The notes under the pieces were generated by a model. The model was given only the letters and a program-made list of their open reading frames with translations, searched no databases and had not been told where the DNA came from. From an uncultured Lachnospiraceae bacterium (GTDB lineage: Bacteria > Bacillota > Clostridia > Lachnospirales > Lachnospiraceae), in assembly GCA_947651335.1 (NCBI GenBank), contig CANSYV010000023.1, positions 1-10,509 of the forward strand: DNA of 10,509 nucleotides. The letters run 5' to 3'. Made by a program: the position numbers and the translations under genes. Each line of letters begins with the position of its first letter. Position 1 is the first letter of the stretch. Positions 6,600 through 10,509 of the stretch are shown in pieces.

Positions 6600-7700
6600 T
6601 TGCCTTTGAAGAAGCCGAGTGAGAAGAAGACGGACGGCGCTTTATTTATTCTTGTACTGATCCTTGTTGTTTTGGGACTCGTAATTTTATATAGTACCAG
6701 TGCGTATAATGGGCGGGTCAAATTCCATGACTCCGCCTATTATTTTAAGAAGCAGTTATTTGCCACAGCCCTGGGAATGATGGCTATGTACCTGGTCTCC
6801 CGCATCGATTATCATCGTCTGGTGAGTCTGGCTCCTTTTTGTTACGCGGGAGCGCTGGTGCTTTCCACAGCTGTTTTATTTTTCGGGCAGGAGTACAATG
6901 GGTCGAAGCGATGGCTTGCGCTGGGGCCTCTTTCTTTTCAGCCTTCCGAATTCGCAAAACTGGCTGTGATTTTATTTCTGGCGTACCGGATGGAGAAAAG
7001 CACAGGAAAAACCACAGGTATCTGGTTTATGTGCAAAGTGATGCTGTGGCTGCTGCCTATTGTGGGGCTGGTGGGCACCAATAATCTGAGCACAGCCATT
7101 ATCATTCTGGGAATCGGGGTGATTTTAATCTTTGTGTCCAATCCCAAATATCTGCAGTTTATCGGGCTTGGAGCAGGAGGCATTGCCTTTATGGGGATTT
7201 TTCTGGCAATGGAGAGCTACCGGCTGGAGCGTCTGGCTGTCTGGCGGGACCCGGAGAATTTTGAAAAGGGGTTTCAGACCATTCAGGGGCTTTATGCCAT
7301 CGGAAGCGGAGGGATTTTCGGCCAGGGGCTGGGCAGCAGCATGCAGAAGCTGGGGTTTGTGCCGGAAGCTCAAAATGACATGATCTTTTCCATTATCTGT
7401 GAGGAGACGGGGCTGGCGGGGGCTTTTCTGGTTATGGTGGTGTTTGCTCTGCTTCTGTGGAGGCTGATGGTGGTGTCCACCCATGCGCCGGACCTGATGG
7501 GAGCCATGATTGCAGTGGGTATTATGGGGCATATGGCCATTCAGGTGATTTTGAATATTGCGGTGGTGACCAACACTATACCCAACACAGGCATTACCCT
7601 GCCTTTCATCAGCTATGGGGGAACTTCTGTATTGTTTCTGCTCAGTGAAATGGGCCTGGCGCTCAGTGTCAGCCGTCACAAAAAGCAGACGCGTGCATAG
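6600..7700 (+). CDS. ftsW: SEDS-family peptidoglycan polymerase FtsW/SpoVE
   Basis: This is an integral membrane glycosyltransferase of the SEDS family, which polymerises lipid II into glycan strands with a partner class B PBP. Older annotations call it a lipid II flippase. The 366 aa protein has about ten hydrophobic segments beginning at about residue 14. SEDS signatures are GSKRWLALGPLSFQPSEFAKL (about 101-121), NNLSTAIII (about 161-169), the large-loop motif VPEAQNDMIFSIICEETG (254-271) with the probable catalytic Asp260, and the closing NTIPNTGITLPFISYGGTS (about 325-343). The short C-terminal tail is basic. FtsW and SpoVE cannot be separated by sequence reading; position after murD equals that of spoVE in B. 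subtilis. The start is TTG at 6600, chosen on Shine-Dalgarno spacing. An ATG at 6596 is out of frame by one base, so a single-base error or drift at the start is also possible. Confidence 0.93.
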   Translation: MPLKKPSEKKTDGALFILVLILVVLGLVILYSTSAYNGRVKFHDSAYYFKKQLFATALGMMAMYLVSRIDYHRLVSLAPFCYAGALVLSTAVLFFGQEYNGSKRWLALGPLSFQPSEFAKLAVILFLAYRMEKSTGKTTGIWFMCKVMLWLLPIVGLVGTNNLSTAIIILGIGVILIFVSNPKYLQFIGLGAGGIAFMGIFLAMESYRLERLAVWRDPENFEKGFQTIQGLYAIGSGGIFGQGLGSSMQKLGFVPEAQNDMIFSIICEETGLAGAFLVMVVFALLLWRLMVVSTHAPDLMGAMIAVGIMGHMAIQVILNIAVVTNTIPNTGITLPFISYGGTSVLFLLSEMGLALSVSRHKKQTRA

Positions 7701-7724
7701 GATAATCCATAAGAGGTTCTTGAG

Positions 7725-8987
7725 GTGTTTGATTTGAAAAGTATCCGGATACAGGGCGGATGCCCGTTAAATGGCACGGTTCGTATACAGGGCTCTAAAA
7801 ACGCGGCGCTTCCTATGATGGCGGCGGCAGTGCTGCACAGGGGGACTACGGTTCTGCATAATTGTCCACGAATTGCGGATGTGTCTTTTATGGAAAAGAT
7901 ACTGCGCCATCTGGGAGCCAGGACCAGCTGGAAAGGAAATTCCCTTTCTCTTGACTGCTCCTGCCTGCAAAATACCAGCATACCGGCAGAATATGCCTGT
8001 CAGATGCGATGTTCTATTATTCTGCTGGGAGCGTTATTGGGAAGGTTTGGGAGAGGAGCCATCGCCCCGCCCGGCGGCTGTGTGATCGGAAAAAGGCCGG
8101 TGGATCTCCATCTGTCTTTGCTGGAGGCCATGGGCGTCCACATAGAAGATGAAAATGAGATGTTAAAGGCATACACATCCGGTCTAAAAGGGCGCATCAT
8201 CTGCTTTTCCAGACAGAGCGTAGGGGCCACGGAACACGGAATAATTGCGGCGGTACTGGCACAGGGAACCACCTGCCTGGAAAATTGCGCAAAAGAGCCG
8301 GAGATTGTATGGCTGGCGGAATTTTTAAAGGGAATGGGTGCGTCTGTGACAGGGGCGGGGACCGAAAGAATCTGCATCAGGGGAACGGAAAAACTCCACG
8401 ACAGTGAATTTACCATACCGCCGGACCGGATTGTGGCGGGCACATATTTGTGCGCGGCGGCCATCACCAGAGGCAGAATCTGCCTGGAAAATCCCCCTGT
8501 CTCGGAATTGTCTGCTTTTTTGGGAATCTATGGGAAAATGGGTGGACAATATGATGTGGTTGGTGGTAAACTGATAGCAGATGCCTCCAGGGCATACGGC
8601 CCGGTAACCCGGCTGGAGACAGAAGTATATCCAGGGTTCTCTACAGATCTTCAGTCGCCTGTAATGGCGGTCCTGACCCTGGCCAGAGGAAAAAGCCATA
8701 TCCGGGAAAATATTTTCGAAGACCGCTTCCGGACAGCACAGGAACTGGTGCGCATGGGGGCGCACATCCGCCTTAACGGCAGAGACGCCTATATAGACGG
8801 CGTAAAGAGGCTGTCAGGCTGTCAGGTGAAAGCACAGGAGCTGCGGGGCGGCGCCGCGTTGATACTGGCGGGGCTGGCGGCCCAGGGAGAGACCTGTGTG
8901 GAGAACTTCCATCTGGTGGAGCGGGGGTATGAGAGGATACAGGAAGATATTGCGGCGCTTGGGGGGCGGGCTGTGGTGGAGGAGTAA
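7725..8987 (+). CDS. murA: UDP-N-acetylglucosamine 1-carboxyvinyltransferase MurA
   Basis: This cytoplasmic enzyme transfers enolpyruvate from PEP to UDP-GlcNAc, the first committed step of peptidoglycan synthesis and the target of fosfomycin. It is 420 aa, the standard length. Seen residues are the substrate-binding Lys25-Asn26 in IQGSKNAALP; the catalytic loop PPGGCVIGKRPVDLH with Cys119 (the fosfomycin-reactive Cys position); VGATEHG at about 166-172; YPGFSTDLQ with the probable base Asp308; and the C-terminal ERGYERIQEDIAALGG with Arg400. Cys rather than Asp in the loop predicts fosfomycin sensitivity of the enzyme itself. The start is ambiguous: GTG 7725 (AAGAGGT at 7711-7717, seven bases before) or TTG 7734 (TGAGGTG at 7721-7727, six bases before), three codons apart. 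It lies 24 bases after ftsW, presumably in the same transcript. No terminator directly follows it. Confidence 0.95.
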   Translation: MFDLKSIRIQGGCPLNGTVRIQGSKNAALPMMAAAVLHRGTTVLHNCPRIADVSFMEKILRHLGARTSWKGNSLSLDCSCLQNTSIPAEYACQMRCSIILLGALLGRFGRGAIAPPGGCVIGKRPVDLHLSLLEAMGVHIEDENEMLKAYTSGLKGRIICFSRQSVGATEHGIIAAVLAQGTTCLENCAKEPEIVWLAEFLKGMGASVTGAGTERICIRGTEKLHDSEFTIPPDRIVAGTYLCAAAITRGRICLENPPVSELSAFLGIYGKMGGQYDVVGGKLIADASRAYGPVTRLETEVYPGFSTDLQSPVMAVLTLARGKSHIRENIFEDRFRTAQELVRMGAHIRLNGRDAYIDGVKRLSGCQVKAQELRGGAALILAGLAAQGETCVENFHLVERGYERIQEDIAALGGRAVVEE

Positions 8988-9011
8988 GCGGCATTTTTAT
9001 GGCAGACGGAC

Positions 9012-9047
9012 GCCCCAGCGGACAGGGCGTGTATATCATAGGCAGAC
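9012..9047 (+). repeat. Left outer inverted repeat of a MITE-like element
   Basis: These 36 bases match the reverse complement of 9325-9361 at 35 of 37 aligned positions: one substitution and one single-base gap. The repeat begins GCCCCAGCGG and ends ATAGGCAGAC. It starts 25 bases after the murA stop. Such long, nearly identical arms are not expected by chance and indicate a palindromic or mobile element, or a recent inverted duplication. Confidence 0.85.
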
Positions 9048-9079
9048 CCGGGCAACGCTGCGTCGAACTAACTGCTAAC

Positions 9080-9116
9080 TCCGGCCAGCGGCGCTCAGGA
9101 GAGCCTTCGCGCCGGA
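9080..9116 (+). repeat. GC-rich hairpin inside the palindromic region
   Basis: TCCGGC at 9080-9085 pairs with GCCGGA at 9111-9116, and GCTC (9093-9096) pairs with GAGC (9101-9104) around an AGGA loop. Further GC pairs and a small bulge lie between. It occupies part of the left spacer, which is 79 bases against 42 on the right, so it breaks the overall symmetry. No T-tract follows, so a simple terminator role is unlikely. Confidence 0.5.
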
Positions 9117-9126
9117 CCTACGTTAA

Positions 9127-9282
9127 GGAACCGTCCCGAAATAATCTGCAATATTTTTTGTCTTTTTCTCCGACAGCACTGAGCAAAAATCGGTCACATA
9201 GCCCGCTATGCTCCTGATTTTTGCTCAGCACTCTCGAAGAAAAATCCTGCAAACTATTTGCAGATTATTTTGGGACAGTTCC
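9127..9282 (+). repeat. 156-base near-perfect palindrome (large hairpin or cruciform)
   Basis: The outer arms, 9127-9151 and 9258-9282, are complementary at 23 of 25 positions, one of the two exceptions being a G-U pair. Inside, CTGAGCAAAAATC (9179-9191) pairs exactly with 9216-9228, and CATAGC (9197-9202) with GCTATG (9205-9210) around a two-base loop. Intervening T-rich stretches are partly complementary. The centre is near 9204, whereas the outer 36/37-base repeats centre near 9186, so two nested structures are present. The ends read GGAAC(C/T)GTCCC. No transposase frame lies within. It could be a miniature non-autonomous element, an extragenic palindrome, or a bidirectional transcription barrier after murA. 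Confidence 0.8.
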
Positions 9283-9324
9283 TGAGCAGTGGATTTCGCC
9301 TCCGCTAGTACCGCCCTTTGAATT

Positions 9325-9361
9325 GTCTGCCTATTGATATACACGCCCTGCCCGCTGGGGC
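9325..9361 (+). repeat. Right outer inverted repeat of a MITE-like element
   Basis: This is the partner of 9012-9047: the reverse complement of these 37 bases agrees with the left arm except for one substitution and one extra base. The flanks show no obvious target-site duplication: the left arm is preceded by GGCAGACGGAC and the right arm is followed by TGGGTGCTGG. Confidence 0.85.
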
Positions 9362-9578
9362 TGGGTGCTGGCAGAGAGGAGGATACGCCGCTTACGAAGG
9401 GTGTGGTGTCTGAGGTTTTAGACAGCAGCTGTAGTTCGGGCGTGTCTGCAATTTTTCAGCTGACAGCCGTCAGGCGGGGAGGACTGCGCCTGACAGCGTA
9501 CGTCCTTGGGGAATATTGGAGAAAGGAAAAAATGAAAGGCGAGGTACAGGAAGAATATGAGAAACCGCACATACACGC

Positions 9579-10509
9579 ATGTGGGAAGGAACAAAGGAAT
9601 TACATTGGAGAAGGTATCTCCTGTCGGGTGTGGCAGCGATAAGCATGGTATTTCTGTTGGCGTTTCTGCCAGATGCTTTTTCCATTGTCAGCCATGCGGA
9701 GAGTGCGGCCAAGGTGACGGCGGCCAGCGCCAATATCAGGAAAGAGCCGAGTGCGTCCAGCGAAACCATTGGAAGCACGGAAAAGGATAAGGTGATTTCC
9801 ATCAGGAGCCAGGTGACGGGCAGCGACGGTTACACATGGTATGAGGTGTATGTGGATGCCGAAACCCTTGGCTATATCCGTTCTGACCTGGTACAGATCA
9901 CGGACGGTACGACGCCTCCCGCCGGAACGGGAACGGCATCCGGAGGAACGGGAACGGCGTCCGGAGGAACCGGAACAGCATCCGGAGGAACCGGAACGAC
10001 GCCTGTGCCTGACGAACCGCTGGTGGCTGTGACAGCCGTAAATCCTGCAGAAGCTTCCGTGACCGGGGGGGATTCCGTGCGTATCCGCCAGAATGCCTCC
10101 ACTACCAGCCGGATCATAAACACTACTCAGACCGGCAAGGTATTGACAATTACCGGGAAGGCGGACGGTACGGACGGCAGGGTATGGTATCAGGTTATTT
10201 TTATTGCCGACGGGGTGGAAACGACAGGATTTATCCGGTCCGACTATACTACGGTCAAGCCGGACGAGTTAACCGACATAACGGAAGAGCCTCCTGCAGA
10301 GGAACCTCCTGTGGAAGGGACGCCTGTGGAGGATCCGTCTGTGGGCGAGCCTTCCGAGCCGGCGACGGGGACGGAAGGATATGGCACCGTGCTCCAGGAC
10401 GGCCAGTGGATGCTGATAGATTATGAAGGAAAACACACGGACAACCCGGGCGAGGGATTTTCCATAGAGACTTTGATCAATGGTCTGGAACACAACGCCG
10501 AAATGTACG
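9579..10509 (+). CDS. Exported SH3-domain protein with repeat linker (3' partial)
   Basis: 310 codons are open to the window edge; the C-terminus is missing. Counting from ATG 9579, a short charged N-terminus (MWEGTKELHWRR) precedes a hydrophobic segment at about 14-36, with a plausible signal-peptidase site after SHA (Ala40). Two bacterial SH3-like (SH3b) repeats follow. The first, about 43-107, has VTAASANIRKEPS and WYEVYV...GYIRSDLV. The second, about 149-227, has SVRIRQNAS and WYQVIF...GFIRSDYTTV. The linker at about 115-141 is GTGTASG repeats; a Pro/Glu-rich spacer (235-262) and a new segment (GYGTVLQDGQWMLIDYEGK) come after. SH3b domains usually bind cell wall, so a surface or wall-associated role is likely; no catalytic domain is visible. 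The start is weak: no Shine-Dalgarno, and an in-frame stop at 9558-9560 leaves ATG 9579 as the earliest choice. Confidence 0.75.
   Translation, partial: MWEGTKELHWRRYLLSGVAAISMVFLLAFLPDAFSIVSHAESAAKVTAASANIRKEPSASSETIGSTEKDKVISIRSQVTGSDGYTWYEVYVDAETLGYIRSDLVQITDGTTPPAGTGTASGGTGTASGGTGTASGGTGTTPVPDEPLVAVTAVNPAEASVTGGDSVRIRQNASTTSRIINTTQTGKVLTITGKADGTDGRVWYQVIFIADGVETTGFIRSDYTTVKPDELTDITEEPPAEEPPVEGTPVEDPSVGEPSEPATGTEGYGTVLQDGQWMLIDYEGKHTDNPGEGFSIETLINGLEHNAEMY
9921..10001 (+). repeat. 21-base in-frame tandem repeats (GGTGTAS linker)
   Basis: Units start at 9921, 9942, 9963 and 9984. There are three full 21-base copies and a fourth of 18 bases, differing mainly at third codon positions. Each encodes about GGTGTAS, giving a flexible Gly/Thr/Ser linker between the two SH3 domains. 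Because the unit is a multiple of three, copy-number change by slippage would alter linker length without breaking the frame. Confidence 0.85.

Larger units (their letters stand above)
8988..9578. other. Gene-free region after murA
   Basis: No convincing gene is seen on either strand. Bases 9012-9361 are the nested palindromic structure. Bases 9362-9578 hold several short palindromes: ACAGC-A-GCTGT at 9422-9432, TCAGCTGA at 9456-9463, and GTCAGGCG/CGCCTGAC at 9469-9476 and 9487-9494. They also hold a well-placed Shine-Dalgarno (GAAAGGA at 9521-9527) before ATG 9532, which opens a 36-codon frame (to 9642) that overlaps the next gene out of frame and resembles nothing recognised. No clear sigma-A promoter was found for the following gene. 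Predicted short frames here that begin MIYTPCPLG on both strands simply reflect the inverted repeats. Confidence 0.6.

Noticed and set aside
8988..9011. Intrinsic terminator directly after murA
   Set aside because: There is a short T-run at 8994-8998 but no stem before it. Any termination would have to come from the larger palindrome downstream.
9070..9126. attC-like integron site (TAAC ... hairpin ... GTTA)
   Set aside because: The right core would need GTTRRRY and reads GTTAAGG, the left core does not match RYYYAAC, and no integrase or gene cassette is visible.
9318..9343. Possible promoter TTGAAT ... TATACA before the SH3-protein gene
   Set aside because: The spacer is only 14 bases, too short for a normal sigma-A promoter, and both boxes lie at the edge of the inverted repeat.
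9334..9642. 102-codon frame beginning MIYTPCPLG
   Set aside because: Its start lies inside the right inverted repeat, and the same N-terminus appears on the minus strand from the left repeat. The sequence has no coding character. Its last 36 codons (from ATG 9532) have a Shine-Dalgarno but overlap the SH3 gene and resemble nothing known.
1..10509. CRISPR array, tRNA/rRNA genes, phage or defence genes
   Set aside because: No regularly spaced direct repeats, no cloverleaf or rRNA sequence, and no frames of these families were seen.

Overview
The window is a single-strand run of cell-wall and division genes (a dcw-type cluster). It has the Firmicutes order: FtsL-like, two class B penicillin-binding proteins in tandem, mraY, murD, ftsW/spoVE, murA. 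The moderately GC-rich sequence, the back-to-back FtsI-like and SpoVD-like transpeptidases, and the GTG and TTG starts suggest a spore-former-type Clostridia, most likely Lachnospiraceae. This is inference; no genus is claimed. No phage, defence, CRISPR, tRNA or rRNA feature was seen.

Layout. Bases 1-171 are the 3' end of an FtsL-like septum protein. Bases 181-2265 and 2382-4112 encode two membrane-anchored D,D-transpeptidases without PASTA domains; the second has KTA where the third active-site motif is normally KTG or KSG. The gap between them holds a terminator-like hairpin, a second inverted repeat, and a 7-codon reading frame whose stop overlaps the next gene's start. A near-consensus vegetative promoter (4109-4137) overlaps the stop codon of the second transpeptidase and should drive mraY (4184-5140), murD (5160-6533), ftsW/spoVE (6600-7700) and murA (7725-8987). 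A stem-loop without a T-tract separates murD from ftsW, and ftsW appears to start at TTG.

After murA the cluster stops. About 590 bases (8988-9578) carry no convincing gene. They contain a nested palindromic, MITE-like structure: 36/37-base inverted repeats at 9012-9047 and 9325-9361 enclose a 156-base hairpin at 9127-9282 and a GC-rich hairpin at 9080-9116. Beyond lies the 5' part of an exported or membrane-anchored protein with two bacterial SH3-like domains joined by a linker made of 21-base tandem repeats. It runs off the window.

How the genes work together: MurA makes the first committed UDP-MurNAc precursor and MurD adds D-Glu to it. MraY moves the pentapeptide precursor onto undecaprenyl phosphate to give lipid I. 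After lipid II is made, the SEDS polymerase FtsW/SpoVE and its class B PBP partners polymerise and cross-link it at the septum (or spore cortex), with FtsL as a divisome scaffold. murE, murF, murG and ftsQ, which often sit in such clusters, are not in the window. Nothing here amounts to a clearly new system. The most unusual items are the nested palindrome, the KTA transpeptidase, and the leader arrangement in front of that transpeptidase.
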